From assembly GCA_013696365.1 (NCBI GenBank), contig JACCYS010000328.1:1-5380 (forward strand): a stretch of 5,380 nt of DNA, written 5' to 3'. Under the pieces are notes generated by a model. That model was not told the origin of the DNA and made no database searches. It saw only the letters and a list, made by a program, of their open reading frames with translations. The position numbers were made by a program, and so were the translations under genes. Source of the DNA: Nocardioidaceae bacterium. GTDB lineage: Bacteria; Actinomycetota; Actinomycetes; Propionibacteriales; Nocardioidaceae. Each line of letters opens with the position of its first letter. The first letter of the stretch is position 1. Of the stretch, positions 5,052 through 5,380 are shown one piece after another.

Positions 5052-5380
5052 CTCGCCACCTCCAGCTGGCGCTCGAGACCGCGTGCCGCGAGCGAGATGA
5101 CGGCGACGATCAGCACATAGCCGAGGGCGACGCCGACGAAGATCGCATAGACGTCACCGGGGTTGTTGTTGATGAGGCCCCGCATTCGGTAGGTGGCGTC
5201 GGCGATCCCGAAGCCGGCGACGAGTGAGGTGTTCTTGGCGAGCGCAATGAACACACTGGCCAGCGGGGGGATCACGGCCCGGAACGCCTGCGGCAGGACG
5301 ATGAGACGCAGTGACTGGCCGAACGCCATGCCGACCGAACGTGCGGCCTCGGCCTGACCGGAGTCGACGGCGTTCACCCC
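5048..5380 (-). CDS. gluC: Polar amino-acid ABC transporter permease, GluC-like, N-terminally cut by the window
   Basis: This is the C-terminal half of the partner permease that would pair with GluD to form the translocation channel. The frame stays open to the window edge. The first visible codons encode Gly-Val-Asn-Ala-Val-Asp-Ser, which is the start of the EAA loop, so the GTG at 5377-5375 is an internal Val and not a start. The EAA segment continues GQAEAARSVGMAFGQSLRLI with VLPQAFRAVIPP. It is followed by two hydrophobic stretches (ASVFIALAKNTSLVAGFGI and YAIFVGVALGYVLIVAVISLAA) and a basic C terminus. About 110 residues are visible of an expected 220 or so. The TGA overlaps the GluD start by 4 nt. 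The ATPase (GluA) and binding protein (GluB) are expected just beyond the right edge. Confidence 0.88.
   Translation of the reverse strand, partial: GVNAVDSGQAEAARSVGMAFGQSLRLIVLPQAFRAVIPPLASVFIALAKNTSLVAGFGIADATYRMRGLINNNPGDVYAIFVGVALGYVLIVAVISLAARGLERQLEVAR

Noticed and set aside
1..5380. Mobile elements, CRISPR arrays, tRNA or rRNA genes, intein in recA
   Set aside because: I saw no transposase, integrase, terminal repeats, regularly spaced repeats or RNA-gene signatures. RecA is continuous at normal length.

Overview
The window is GC-rich and almost fully coding. It looks like chromosomal DNA from a high-GC actinobacterium. The main evidence is the mycobacterial/actinobacterial type of recA control region (a LexA box of the TCGAAC-N4-GTTCGA class plus a RecA-NDp promoter), the recA-recX pair running towards the end of a gluABCD-like amino-acid transporter operon, and GTG starts. 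An RNase Y gene between these modules suggests a Propionibacteriales-type lineage (Nocardioidaceae or Propionibacteriaceae) rather than Mycobacterium or Streptomyces, but that placement is an inference.

Layout, left to right: (1) 1-633, + strand: a DUF2064/TIGR04282-type nucleotide-sugar transferase-like protein, cut at its N terminus by the window edge. (2) 634-857: a 224-bp control region holding a LexA box, a full-consensus RecA-NDp promoter, a hairpin at the predicted mRNA 5' end and a strong ribosome binding site. (3) 858-1925: recA. (4) 1949-2512: recX, 23 nt downstream and probably co-transcribed. (5) 2513-2710: a 198-bp leader for the next gene, with a candidate housekeeping promoter, small hairpins and two very short possible reading frames. 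(6) 2711-4222: rny (RNase Y). (7) 5048-5380 and 4233-5051, - strand: two ABC permease subunits of a polar amino-acid (probably glutamate) importer, overlapping by 4 nt. The first is cut by the right edge. The rny and gluD stop codons face each other with 10 bp between them.

Functionally, recA and recX form the recombination/SOS module: RecA filament and its modulator, under two DNA-damage-responsive promoters. RNase Y is a membrane-anchored endonuclease for mRNA turnover and appears to have its own promoter. The gluC/gluD permeases form the membrane channel of an importer whose ATPase and binding protein should lie to the right of the window.

I see no mobile element, tRNA, rRNA or CRISPR, and no clear sign of an undescribed multi-gene system. 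The most interesting signals are regulatory: the two-promoter recA region, a perfect 10-bp inverted repeat inside the 3' end of rny that could end the opposing gluD transcript, and the structured rny leader.
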